A stretch of DNA of 64,000 nt, from contig JAWHQI010000099.1 in assembly GCA_033032865.1 (NCBI GenBank), positions 3,585,501-3,649,500 on the forward strand, read 5' to 3'. The notes beneath the pieces are model-generated. The model saw nothing but the letters and a program-made list of their open reading frames with translations, was not told where the DNA came from and did not search any database. Of the stretch, positions 34,190 to 45,083 are shown one piece after another. Both the position numbers and the translations under genes were made by a program. The first letter of the stretch is position 1. Each line of letters opens with the position of its first letter. Source of the DNA: Dactylorhiza incarnata (lineage: Eukaryota; Streptophyta; Magnoliopsida; Asparagales; Orchidaceae).

Positions 34190-34713
34190 AAGATCAATCT
34201 TATAAGTTCAAACTTTAAATAAAAATTATTCTTCAAAAATATCAAAAATACTGTATGGACTTCATTGAAAATCAAGCATGATTTAATCTATTATTTAGAA
34301 CTTCTATAATGTTGCAATTTATCTTTTCAAACTACTTTGAACATTGCTTTCATCATGCTTCGATATATCTATTAATATGTGCATCAATTATAGTGAAAAA
34401 GTTGTGTAGAACTATGCGTAGCATACCTCTAAGTATGAGTAATGTTTTATGTTAGATAATGATCACTATTCACTCACTTATTTTGGCATTGTCTACTTAT
34501 GTGTTTAATCTAAGAATGCTTGTGTATGTTTTGTAATAGTACAATGAATTAAAATTGCACAAGTATCTTACCTACACAACCTTTGTTTGCACTTTTAAAA
34601 AGTTAAGAAAAGTGGTTATGTTTTCATAAACTATATTGGTTTGCAAAACAAGTGTATTCGGAGAACCTTGTACAAAATAAAAATCATAAAATAAAGTGAC
34701 AAAGATAACTCCA

Positions 34714-34949
34714 CCAAGCACAACTTGAACCTCCTGATAAGTCTTAATAAGCATTGTGAGGTTGAGCACCTTGGAAAGAATAGTAAAGTATCTTGTGCAA
34801 ACCATAACTTTCTTTCAAAATAAAAACCACTTATTTTTAAGTACACCGGATCACGAGTCTCAACATTAAAAATAAAATATGTGATCCCCCAAACACTACT
34901 TTGCACCCTGATGAGTCTTAATGAGCATTGTGTGTGCAAAGCACCTTGG
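34714..34949 (+). other. Pair of related RNA-type hairpins in S3
   Basis: Hairpin 1 (34714-34774) has CCAAG/CTTGG outside and AACCTC/GAGGTT inside. Hairpin 2 has the inner stem CTTTGCAC (34899-34906) with GTGCAAAG (34934-34941); its outer left arm reads CCAAA. Loops contain CTGATAAGTCTTAAT and CTGATGAGTCTTAAT. Confidence 0.7.
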
Positions 34950-35838
34950 TAGTTGTACATCTTTTTGTGTATTGAAGTGCGTGGAAGTAAAATTATTTGT
35001 GTTTTATTGTGCTCTTACTTTACAAATTTCTTGTATTTTTTGATTAAAACATTTGTTTACTCTATTCAAAATACACTTATGTGCACATTATTATATTCCA
35101 TAACACTTCTTCTCATGAGTATTGGATCCTAATGCAAATTCTATACTACTCTTTACTTATGAAATGCACTAGATAACCTAGCATGCTTTCTACAATGTTT
35201 GGTATGTTTTGAAATTGTGAATTAAAGTAACATTGTAGTAATCTCTTTTTGATAACATTATTTCATGCTTGGTTACATAATTGTTAAACTTAAAGATTTT
35301 AATTGAACAATGATTTACAAAAATATATTCTTTATGAAATTTAACTCATATATCTTTTTATGGATAATCATTGATTACAATAAGATGTTTTTTTATTTCT
35401 ATAAGTCTTCCGCATCATCACCATATAATTGTTTTACCTTGCGCTTTCATGCTTATTTAAAGTCTTTCATTTTGTATGCATCATCACTTGAATCTTCAAA
35501 TTCCTTTCTTGCAACAAGTGGTAGACTTGTTTGGTAAACTTTATATTGGTTGCTTTTAACATGGATTTTTTTTCTATAAACTCTGATTTATTTCTATGAA
35601 AATATTATTACGCAAAAAACTCTGATTCATTAATGGATTTCAAAATAGCTATGTGAGTGGTTTCATAAATTCAAATAAAAATATAAATCCATAGGCTATA
35701 TCATTAGATTTAAAACGCTTATATGTTTCCAATAATTATTATCCATGACTTCATTTCTCACCATAGCGGGGGCGTAGGGTTGTAGACATTAGATATCCTT
35801 TATCTCTAGTCATGTCTTGTCCTTAACCGGGGAGGGTT

Positions 35839-36003
35839 CCAGTGGGGCCTTGCGAGGCACTGGGGGGAAAGAGTTCTAGTGTTAAGTTGTGTCTAGTGTT
35901 TTCATATGGGACTAACACCCCAACCTACGGCATGTTTGCAGCTCCTCATGCCCATCCGTCACTTAGTACGGGGCTAGGGTGTAGACATATTGTCTGGGTA
36001 GTT
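35839..36003 (+). other. Second conserved noncoding block of S3
   Basis: It matches 27365-27530 of S2 with a few substitutions, including the opening hairpin CCAGT...ACTGG (35839-35863) and the TCACTTAGTACGGGGC core. Confidence 0.75.
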
Positions 36004-36453
36004 TAGTTACTTGGAAATCATTACATTTTGTTTATGCTACAAACTCTGATTTATGAAAATGTTGTAATACTCAAACTCTGATCTATTTAAATGACAAGTA
36101 TTCTAAAACTCCTTATCATTTCCTTCTCTACAAGCTCGATCATGCTTTTATTTTATTATCAATTTTTAAGTGGTGTCTCCTTACCCGCTTTTGCTAATAA
36201 CAAAAGGGGGAGAACTAACATGATAAATATAATCTGCTATCAAAATATAATGGTTAATTAAGATGATAGCTTACATATTAGGGGAGCATTCACATAGGGG
36301 GAGCATATATTTAGGGGGAGCAATTCTAAATGCTAAAATCGTAAATTATCCTAAGTCATCACTCTCACACACACACAAGTATGTTTCTTCATGCTTATAT
36401 ATTAATGCTTTGATTTATCATTAATGGATTTGTTATTATCAAAAGGGGGAGTT

Positions 36454-37819
36454 TGTTGGAACATGGTCTTCCGCATATCCTAGGTTTGAGAATAACAAAT
36501 CCTATGTGTATTTGATCTTGTGTGTTCAAGTGTGCAGGATAACAAAGTCCACATGACTCAAGGATTACATAAGAAGGTTGCCCCCAAAGTTGAGCCAACA
36601 AATCCAAAACATCTACTAGCGCTGGCGGCAGTACTAGCGCAGGCGCTAGCTATCGTTCGACGAACTGTTAGCGGCGCTCGACGAAATTGAGATCGACGAA
36701 TGTTGAAGCCCGCTCGATAAACTCCGGTCGACGAAATTGAGTTCGACGAATGTTGAAGCCTGACCGACGAATTGAGTTCAACGAAATTTCGTTCGACGAA
36801 CTAAAAGCGGCGCTCGACGAAATTCTCATCACGGCGTTCGACGAAACTTCGCTCGACGAAATCTTAGCGGCGTTCGACAAAATCTCGTTCGACGAAATAT
36901 TGGCTTAAGCGAAATTGCCGGAAGAACTTATAGAAGGAGATAGCGCCAGGCGGTATCCGATAGCGCAGGCGATAGCGAGGAGCACAGTCGGCAAGAGAGA
37001 AAATTTTCCTCCGATTGAAGATTCTGTCGCGCAGAATATGTCCTAATATAGAATAGCGTCGGCGGTAGCACTAGCGCAGGCGCTAGCGCTAAGTCTATAA
37101 AAAGGACATCTTGGCTCCGTCTTCTCAAGCCTCTTGAGATCCAGAATTCCAGAGCTTCGTGCCACAACAGAGATAGGAAGGTTCAGAGATATACTCCCAC
37201 AAATCCATAAAGACGAAAGGAGATCCGTGGAGAAGATTTCAACGCGTGTCATCATCATGACAAAAGACCACATCGACTACGATCATACTCTGCGTCTTCG
37301 TCTACTTCTCCAAGAGATCCACATAGAGGGAGTTTTATATTATTGTCTTTTTAATTCACATCTTTTTTGTAATCGTTTAGTAAATTCGCCTCGTGTTGGC
37401 GACTAGGTCTGGGTAGGACTTAGGGCTGAAATTTGCCTCGTGTTGGCGACTAGGTCTCGGGAGTAGGTCTACGGGGTGCTCGAGGCCATATCCGGGGAAG
37501 GGTTGGCTAGAGTGGCTTGAGGCCGTATCCTGGGAAGGATCGGCTAAAGCCAACCGGTTCGTGGGGATACGAGTCGGTATAGAAAACAAAAAGAGTCTTT
37601 CTATTAGCTTTGATTCCTAGATTCGATAAGAGATCAAGTTTTGTAATCATGCTTCTCAAGTTAATAAAATCATGTCTTTACTTTTACTTCACTTGGTTTG
37701 TCTTGATCTTCTCTAGTTTAATAATCAATGCTTTTTCAAAGTTATTATAAATATAATATAAGTTTTTAAAACCCTTATTCACCCCCCCCCCCCCTCTAAG
37801 GGCGCCTACCGATCCAACA
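36454..37819 (+). repeat. 3' LTR of S3
   Basis: It starts TGTTGGAACATGG right after AAAAGGGGGAGTT and ends GATCCAACA. It is very similar to the 5' LTR; the C run near its end is 13 long against 7 in the 5' LTR. Confidence 0.94.
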
Positions 37820-38280
37820 CTCTCCACACGGCGGCTAGGGCCTTGTGGGGACTAGGGGGAATTTGCCACACGTCGACTAGGTCTAGGTAGGACTTAGGGA
37901 GGAATTTGCCACACGACGACTAGGTCTAGGGAGTAGATCTAGGGGGTGCTCGAGGCCTTTCTGGTGATAGATTGGCTAGAGCAGCTTGAGACCGTATCTG
38001 GGGAGAGATCGGCTAAAGCCAACTAATTCGTGGGGATACGAGTAGGTATAGAAAACAAAAAGGGTTTTTTCCAGTGTCATTGAAATCAGATTTTGTAATC
38101 AATTTTATAAATGTTAATCATGTCTTTTCTTGTTTAATAAAACTGATTTCATTTCTAATTTCATTATCTCTTTACTTTTGTTGTAACTTCGATCAAAATA
38201 TCAAAAGTTTTCTATTATAGTATAAAGTTTTTACAACCCTTATTCCCCCCCCCCCTCTAAGGGCGCCTACAGATCCAAAA
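37820..38280 (+). repeat. 3' LTR of S2, right part
   Basis: After the CTCTC target copy the S2 LTR resumes (CACACGGCGGCTAGGGCC) and ends GATCCAAAA at 38280, a mutated CAACA tip, followed by the GATTT target duplication. The C run has 11 bases and the A before it is lost. With the left part the LTR is about 1.6 kb. Confidence 0.9.
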
Positions 38281-38285
38281 GATTT

Positions 38286-39832
38286 GAATTTGTTTTAAAA
38301 TATTTATGAATTTTTTATATTGCTCCTCGTTGCGCTCTTTTTGTAATTTAGAAGGATAAGGATTAGAAGGAGTTTGAATAATGCGCGGAGCTAAATCAGA
38401 AGAATTTAAATGCAGAGGTGGAGTTGAAATGTTTACCTCAGGCTCGGCCAATTGTGAAGATTTTACCTCCTTTCCACTACGGAGGGTTATTGTGTTGGCG
38501 CTCTCCCGTGGATTGGGCTCTGTATTGCAAGATAGAGCTCCTTGCTGGCGTTCAGAGAACATCTTGGCGAGTTGTCCAATCTGATTTTCTAAGCTTTTAA
38601 TATATCCGGATAGATTCCGGATGTTGGACTCATTGGAGGCAACGCATTTGGTGAAGGGCTCTTCAAATGAAGAGGGCTTGTGTGGTGGTGGCGGAGAATC
38701 TGGGAGGATTCACTTGTGGTGGACGCTGAGCATTATTGGGGTTGCTCCATGAAAAATTAGGGTGGTTCCTTAAATCCGGATTACAAGAATTATTAAACAG
38801 AATGTTATTATTCGGGTTATAAGGTGGACGATAAGAGTTCCCCATATAATCTATGTGCTCTTGAATGAAATTATTATTATTATCGTTACTATTATTATTA
38901 GCCCAATTGGTGGCGGAGGAAGCAGACATCTTCGCCACTTGCTTAGTTAATCTCTCTACTTGTAATGCTAAATTAGTGGTTGCCTCAACTTCATAGAGTC
39001 TGATCGGCTTGTTAGGGCACGTCCGTGGCACATTCCACTGATATGCGTTCATGGTTATCTCCCCAAAAAGCTCTTGAGCGGCCTCGGAGGTTTTGTTATT
39101 AAGAGTTCCCCCTACTGCCGCATCAATCATTTGCCTTGTTTGGAGATTCAAATCATCGTAGAAAGTTTGAACTTATTGCCACAAAGGAAGGTCATGATGA
39201 GGACATCTCCGCAAGAGTTCCTTGAAGCGCTCCCATGCGTCGTAGAGAGACTCCGAGTCTATTTGCGTGAAGGCGAGAATGTTCGTACGTAATTTAGTGG
39301 ACTTTGCCGGAGGAAAGTATTTCGTTAAGAATTTCTCCGTCATCTTGGCCCATATAGTGATGGAGCCTCTAGGAAGAGATCCCAACCACTGCTTGGCCTT
39401 AGTCCGCAAAGAGAAAGGAAATAAACGCAAACAAATGGCATTGTCGGTGACGCCATTTATCTTGAACGTATTGCAAATTTCCAAAAAATGTAACAAATGT
39501 AAATTAGGATCTTCATTCGGTAAGTCATCGAATACGATGGTTTGTTGTACCATCTGAATGATACTCATTTTAATTTTAAAATTATTATTCGCCACCGCCG
39601 GGCGAATAATGCTATATTGTGTTCCCTCCCAATTTGGTTTCGCATAATAGGACATGGTCTGTAGCGGGGCCTCATTATGGTCGGGATCTTCAATTATACC
39701 TTTGTTAGTCTCTCCGATTGACTCTTCTCGAATTATTGGTAGATCACTAAATCGGAGACGCCGCCGCAAGGTGCGCTCAATTTTAAGATCAAAACACAAT
39801 TCAAGATTAATTGAAGAGATTCCTCGGGTCAT
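38286..39832 (-). pseudogene. Athila gag of A2, broken
   Basis: It starts at ATG 39832 (MTRGISSINLELC). The gag core reads NNNFKIKMSIIQMVQQTIVF, LRLFPFSLRTKAKQWLGSLP and LYDAWERFKELLRRCPHHDL. TAA at 39173 interrupts, but the same phase continues (39151 to 38663), with an Asn-rich stretch near 38860-38900 and the end of the pieces at RFSATTTQALFI. After a frameshift the C-terminal part (38562 onward) reads ANTITLRSGKE ... RNEEQYKKFINILKQI and is cut by S2 at 38285. It continues at 23505. It forms the particle shell in the family. Confidence 0.92.
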
Positions 39833-40207
39833 AAACTAAAAGAAAAGAAAAAGAGAGAAAGAGATTTAGAGGCGAAAAGAATAAAAAGGTGAAGAAGGAA
39901 ATATTAAAATTATTATTCTATTTTTATAATATTATAGTTAAAAATAAATATATAAATTTTTTTTTCAAAAAGCGAGTTAAGTTAGTCCCGACTTCCCGAG
40001 GTCTACCCTGTGAAGGGTTCGCACAGTACTAGGAGATGCGTTAGGATGATAGCCCAAATCTCCCTTTTCGAGAATTTAAATAGCGCCTTTTAAGATTTTT
40101 TTTTTAATTTTTAGAAGAAGGGGGAAAGAAAAAGAGCGATAAAATTAATAAATATTTCTTTTTTCAAAGTATCAACCTAAAACTCCCCGGCAACGGAACC
40201 AAAAACT
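39833..40207 (-). other. Leader of A2 with conserved module copy 2 (39990-40070)
   Basis: Between PBS and gag, no gene. It contains module copy 2: on the minus strand GGGAGATTTGGGCTATCATCC, CTCCTAGTACTGTGCGAACC and AGACCTCGGGAAGTC. The flanks are T-rich or A-rich runs. Position in the leader is where packaging or translation control signals are found in retroelements; a role is inferred only. Confidence 0.78.
40183..40201 (-). promoter_or_regulatory. Primer-binding site of A2
   Basis: The minus strand reads TGGTTCCGTTGCCGGGGAG, six bases from the LTR end. It is a tRNA-Asp-type Athila site with two changes relative to TGGCGCCGTTGCCGGGGA of A1. Confidence 0.88.
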
Positions 40208-41827
40208 TGATGCGCAAAACTATATCTGCAAACGACAATGGCAAGTGTACCACGTCGAAAGAAGTATATGTTTATAAAAACTAATCTCGTATTAGACTCG
40301 GGGTGGTTGAATATTCTTACTTCGAAAAATCTCTATTATTTTATCAATTAAAACTTGGGATTGGTTTGTTTATAAGAAAAAGTGCGGCGAATTAAAATAA
40401 TGATTAAAGCGACGATTTAGAAAACTAGCACTCGATTTTGAATCACCTTGGAAATAAAATAGAAGAAAACAAAAGTTCTAATTCTCTTAAGAAAACTGCT
40501 TCGACCATGGAGGTTCCCGAATTCTAAACGCACCTATGTCGAGGATGCATTCAACTCAGTTTAGGTTGATCAATCAAACTTTCTCTCTAGAATCAAAACA
40601 CCTAAAACTCGCTTTATCGAATTGAACCCCTCTATTGGATTTGACTCCAATCCGGGAGATTTATGTCATCCTCTCTCGAGGGTTGCATGCAACTCTCTTT
40701 ATCCTTGAATGATCGATTTGTATTATAAACCGTTTGGCTAAATTAAATACGAAAACAAGTATGAGAATTATATATCAAAAATATAACCTCATTAAAAATA
40801 GATCAAGGATAAATCTTAAGCATTTCCAAGAAGAGAAAAAGGCATTCTACATTACTTCATGAATTATATTATTCCTTGGATCATCTCGACTGAGTGCTAA
40901 TAAAAGTTTAGCTACTCATAGAGGTGGAGGAATTGATGAAAATAAAAAGGTACATAATGAAATTGCGAATAGAATAAGAAGGAGAAAAGAACTATTTTAT
41001 TGATTTCAAATGGAATTACAAGCTAAGAAAAAGTGATTACAAACTATTGACAGGACAATTTTAATTGCAAGAAAGAAAGAGGAGTTACAATAACCACTAA
41101 AACATGAAAACAGTACATGAAATGAAGAACTAAACCCCAAAAATTCATCCCTGAACTTCTGGTGGAGATGGCTTTAAATAGCTGAGAAATTGGGGTTACA
41201 CGCCCCTTGGTCACGCTCGTGACAAAGGGCGTGTAAGGGGCGTGATTAGCTGTTGTGGGAAGGATGTCGTCTGGCATCAATGCAGGAGTTTCGTACATGT
41301 CACGCCCCTCGGTCACGCTCGTGACCGAGTGCATGTAACCTTCAAACTGGCTGCTGGCGGGAAGCTTCGCCGGGAAGGAGCGTGGGATGGTTCACGCCCG
41401 TGACCTGGATGTCACGCCCCATGGTCACGCCCGTGACCTGGGGCGTGTAACTTTAAATGATGTGTCACAATGATCTGGCTGCATGAGATGGGTCGTGGCC
41501 GTGACAATTGGTCACGCCCCCAGGTCACGCCCATGACCTGGGGCATGTACTTAGCAAATCTTCATGGAATGCTCCCAATGAGGTGGCATCAGTTCTGGAA
41601 CATGACTTTGGCTGTCACGCCCTTGGTCACGGGCGTGATCTTGGGCGTGTAGTTGCACATTTTGCTCAAAATATCTAGAAAACCTGAAAATATAAGATAA
41701 GTCTAAGTTTAGATTATATAATTGAAAAGATAATAAATTAATTGAGAAAAAGCGTGTAAACTATATAATTTCATATTAAAATTATATTAAACTTATACTA
41801 AAAGATGAGTAAATAAATTACTCATCA
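40208..41827 (-). repeat. 5' LTR of A2, 1620 bp
   Basis: It pairs with 15401-17020, has the same length and the same palindrome array at about 41197-41655. TATTTAAA on the minus strand lies near 41173-41182. The flank ACGTC (41828-41832) is the target duplication. Confidence 0.95.
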
Positions 41828-42847
41828 ACGTCCCTCTTTTATAAACACAGCTTCGATTATATAAAATCTCCCGCCCCCTAAAACACGGGATGGTTTGAGT
41901 CTTTACTCTCTTTTTTAGCAAGACATTTTGAGAATAATGAAGATAGGTGAGATCGATCTCCATGGTAGGTTGGGAAACAGGCATCCGACTCAATCCTCGT
42001 AAAAATCAGAACGGATGATGGGACAGTGCCTCAGTAGTGAGTTCTCCTAAGACCAAGCCTCTAAACTGATGGTCGAGATCAGCTCCCCCTTGCATGTTGG
42101 CTGTATATACCCTCCGACGACATTTCTCACTTGACTGGAAAGATTATTAGGAAAGAGTCTAGACGCCAACCTCCCAACTCGATGAAGAGATGACTGATCT
42201 GACCGGGCCAAGTACCCATAAACAAAGGAGTCTCGCACCACCAAAGAGCAAAAAGCTCGCAGCTAAAGCTTCTCTTCTGTTATTTTGTGCAATGATACGA
42301 GATAGTGCAATTAATCCCCTCTGATTTTTGAGTAACAAAAAGAAGACTTGTCAGAATCCAAGAACGAGGGAAGTAGGATGGAGACTATCGGGTTTTTGTG
42401 TCCCCTTGGACCCCCCGACTATCCTTCCCTAGCAGTTCTCTCTGCGTTCAGCAGCAGAGTAAAGTCGAAACCTTGAGAGTCTGCATCCCATAGGACCCTC
42501 CAAAAATCCTTCACATCTTAACTGACAACAAACTCTGAAGATGGCGATTATCCATACAGGCGAGGATCTTCTATACTAATAAATAGAGATGAGGATCGTA
42601 TAAGCGAGTAAGGTAAGATAGTCGGCAGATACAAATCTCTTCCAAAGGCGCCTAGATCAGGAAGGTGAATGAGCATGTATAAGCGAGCCTAGGAGCCTAG
42701 CGATATCGTCATAGTAGGGTAAGACGAACGGAGGTTATCATCCATCAAAAATAAATATCACCATTTCTATCAAAAAATGTTATCTATCAAAAAGCTACAA
42801 GCTCGACTCCGCGAGAAACATCCAAAATGTTCAAAAACAGATCTTTA
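41828..42847 (+). other. G0 region 3' of integrase, between A2 and D1
   Basis: This continues G0 after the A2 insertion. No plus-strand gene is found. From 42005 on it is repeated at 51413-52256 as the start of the tandem duplication. A minus-strand ORF of 65 codons (42047-42244, LASRLFPNNLSSQVRNVVGG) recurs in the second copy with a one-base shift; it could be a remnant of an antisense ORF, as known for some Tat elements, but evidence is weak. The G0 LTR was not located. Confidence 0.55.
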
Positions 42848-44701
42848 TATTGTTTATTGGGTGTCGACTTATCACCTAGAGGGGGGGTGAATAGGTTTTT
42901 CGGATTATTTTATCCCCTTTTAGGTGGACTTGACTTCTGGTTAATAGATCTATATAGTAGAAAACACAACACAGAAAAGCACACAAAGATGTATAGAAGT
43001 TTTCCTCAAGACAGGGTGTCTTGAGTAGTGCTCTTTCCCTTTGCGCCTACCTAGCAGTGTGCTAGGCTCAGCAAACGCCGCCAAAAACTTCAGGCCCTCA
43101 TGCCTTACAACACGGACCCGCAAGTCCAACAGCCTAGGCCCGCAAGCCCCTACTGCCCCCGAGCCCGCAAGCTCGACACTCAGGCCCTCAAGCCCTACAC
43201 AACACAGACCCGCAAGTACTGTGCCTACAGCCTAGGCCTGTAAGCCCCTACTGCGCCTGAGCCCTCAAGCTCGACAAGATCAGACCCGCAAGTCCACTGC
43301 CCTGGCCCTCAAACCTCACACCTCTCCAGCTCTCAAGCTAGACGGTGTCGGACTCGCAAGTCCACTGCCCTGGCCCTCAAGCCTCACAGCTCTCCAGCCC
43401 TTAAGCTAGACAAATAGGCCTGCAAGACTAACAAAAATACAGTGTTACAAGACTGTTACTTCTGTCGGATGAAGATCGACAACTTTAGCCTGTTGAAGAT
43501 CGGCTTCTTAAGGTTGAAGAAGATGCTTCTTGATTTGGAGTTTCAGCACTGGATCTTCTTCACCCTTCACTTCTTTTGCCTGGTGTTGATCGGCTACATT
43601 TAAGTTGATGGAGATGACTGATTCTTCAGAGAACACTTGATGCCTGCTGTCTACTTGATCTTCTTCTTCTTCGCCGAGAATACTATTCTATTGAAGTGTA
43701 GCGGCGGGATTCTTTATCATTCTTTTTCTCTATATCGAAGATTACTTTTCTAGGGCATCACTGTTCCCTTTTATAGGACAAATGAGCCGCATAATGGTCA
43801 CATGTAATGTCCTTTAATGTCAGACACCCCATTCCATAAGAGCACGCACTGATTGGACAATCAGGCGGCGGCATTAAATGCTGACAGCGCGTCTGCAACT
43901 TTTGAATCTGTCTCAACGATATTTCCATTATTACGACGACATGGATGATATCTCGACGACAGGACTTTGTCGATGCCTTGAACTTAGGTAGACTTTCAAT
44001 TCTTCTAGCTTCTGCCTCTGATGCTGGCATCTCGACGATACGAGACATTCTGGTGCTTCTGCATATACGACGATATGCTGTCTCTGACTGTGTCGTCGTA
44101 ATCACCTTGATCTCTCGACGACACGCCTTTTTTACAATGATGTTCGACGCCATCAGTCATACCTAGCCTTTTCAGCGACAAGTCTTCTTCACGATGATTT
44201 CTGTTCTTCTCAATGACAAGGCCATTTTGGTGATTTCGACGATACTGCATCTTCTTGACGACATTTCTTCCTTTTGACTTCATTCTTCTCTGCGTTCGAC
44301 GAACGGCAATCTTCATTCGACGAACAGCGTTTTGCGTTCGATGAGCTTTAATCTTTTGTCCCGTCTCTGCATTCGATGAGATCCATTCTGCGTTCGACGA
44401 TCTTGCCGAGTCTCAGCGTTCGACGATCTTGCTTCTGAGTTCGACGATCTTCCTTCTGCGTTCGACGAACATGCCAAGTCTCAGCATTTGCTTTGCTCAT
44501 CATCATGACGACAAGCATACTTTGTCGACGACAGCTCCTGTTCTTCTTGACGATATAGTACTTACAAAAATAACTAAAATACTTGACATATTGTCGATCT
44601 CTGCAAGCATGAGCTAGATGGAACATTAAATACGGCTTGCACTTATCATTGAGCTGAGCACTTCTTCAAATCAGGAACATTGCTGGGCACTGTTCCCAAC
44701 A
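42848..44701 (-). repeat. 3' LTR of D1
   Basis: On the minus strand it starts TGTTGGGAACAG and ends AAACAATA (the CAACA tip mutated). TATAAAA (minus) lies at 43769-43775. Upstream in the transcription direction, 43910-44540 is filled with CGACGA/TCGTCG and TTCGACGAA motifs. The transcribed part has a GC-rich array (43080-43430) of CCCGCAAGTCC and CCCTCAAGCCT units. Short ORFs inside recur in all three D LTRs and are not genes. Confidence 0.94.
43769..44545 (-). promoter_or_regulatory. D1 LTR promoter: TTCGACGAA array and TATA box
   Basis: Reading minus: repeated TTCGACGAA, CGTCGAGA and TCGTCGTAA motifs from about 44545 down to 43910, then CCTATAAAAGG at 43767-43777. The same layout occurs at 50290-51070 and 53180-53960. 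It resembles the S3 LTR promoter in motif and position although LTR sequences otherwise differ. Confidence 0.75.
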
Positions 44702-45083
44702 ATCTCCCCCTATTAGAAGAAGTCATAACTCACTCAATGATAAATGCCATTCACATAAAAGGTTTTAACATTTCCAGCAAATAACCATGTAATGATGACA
44801 TTTCAGCTAAAATTGAGTGAATTTAGAATTTTGACAAATATTACTTCATTTATAAATAGTGCCAAATGTTTTCAAAAGTTTTGACATTTCTACACTTAAC
44901 CCCCTAAAGATTTAGCCATCTATATCTCCGGTGCTCTCATATCAGCATCACCCTTTGCTTTCTTGGCTTATCAGCTTGCCTGATGAAGTACTCAATCGGT
45001 TTAGGATGATAGTTTAAAGGTTCAGGAGTGTCAGCTGGAATTCTTCCTGCTTGCTTATTTCTTATGTGTTCTCTCCTTACTTC
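44702..45083 (-). other. D1 3' end: polypurine tract and C-terminal tail of the large ORF
   Basis: The minus strand reads TAGGGGGAGAT directly before the LTR (44702-44712), the plus-strand primer. From about 45083 to 44939 the DNA still aligns with the coding end of the D2 ORF, but in D1 a stop at 45084 precedes it. The rest shows nothing coding. Confidence 0.85.

Larger units (their letters stand above)
32139..36453 (+). other. Noncoding interior of S3
   Basis: AT-rich with no gene. It aligns with the S2 interior but is about 1.3 kb longer; extra sequence lies around 33000-33800 and 35280-35830. Contents: the conserved module (34111-34189), hairpin pair (34714-34949), second block (35839-36003), a short (AC)n run at 36366-36378, and polypurine tracts at about 36206, 36285, 36297, 36313 and 36441-36451. 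A run of GCGC half-sites (CTAACGCCGGCGCTAGCGC) lies near 33806-33827. Confidence 0.8.
29287..37819 (+). mobile_element. S3: complete Sirevirus-like gag-only element
   Basis: LTRs lie at 29287-30644 (1358 bp) and 36454-37819 (1366 bp), very similar to each other; part of the length difference is in the C run near the end. Flanks are CTCGC (29282-29286) and CTCTC (37820-37824), a 4-of-5 target duplication, inside the 3' LTR of S2. Order: LTR, primer site TGTTATCAGAGC (30647), broken gag, 4.3 kb noncoding interior, repeated polypurine tracts, LTR. It shares gag and interior with S2 but no pol is present in either, so the pol-less form appears to be the propagating form of this family. Confidence 0.93.
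23511..38280 (+). mobile_element. S2: Sirevirus-like gag-only Ty1/copia element, 5' LTR deleted, split by S3
   Basis: The first 19 bases of the LTR (23511-23529) are followed at once by filler DNA and a primer-site remnant, then gag (23600-25098) and a 3-kb noncoding region. Repeated polypurine tracts and the 3' LTR follow (28140-29286 plus 37825-38280, interrupted by S3). The flanks are GATTT on both sides (23506-23510 and 38281-38285), so the outer limits are certain. No protease, integrase, RT or RNase H is present. Assignment to the Sirevirus type rests on the coiled-coil gag with the IWVPK-type ending, multiple polypurine tracts and LTR end sequence. Confidence 0.88.
15401..41827 (-). 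mobile_element. A2: Athila-type Ty3 element, complete ends, carrying nested insertions
   Basis: Two LTRs of 1620 bp each (15401-17020 and 40208-41827) start TGATG and end CATCA. The flanks are ATGTC (15396-15400) and ACGTC (41828-41832), a target duplication with one mismatch. On the minus strand the order is 5' LTR (right), PBS, leader, gag, protease, RT, RNase H, integrase, noncoding tail, PPT, 3' LTR (left). Insertions S1 and S2/S3 split the gag-protease region; without them A2 is about 10.3 kb. The G0 3' end continues on the right side, so A2 inserted just behind the G0 stop codon. No env-like ORF is visible after integrase. Confidence 0.93.

Noticed and set aside
42827..43235. Short plus-strand ORFs in the D LTRs (also 49583-49939, 52513-52830)
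   Set aside because: They come from the GC-rich tandem array, shift frame between copies and have no start context.
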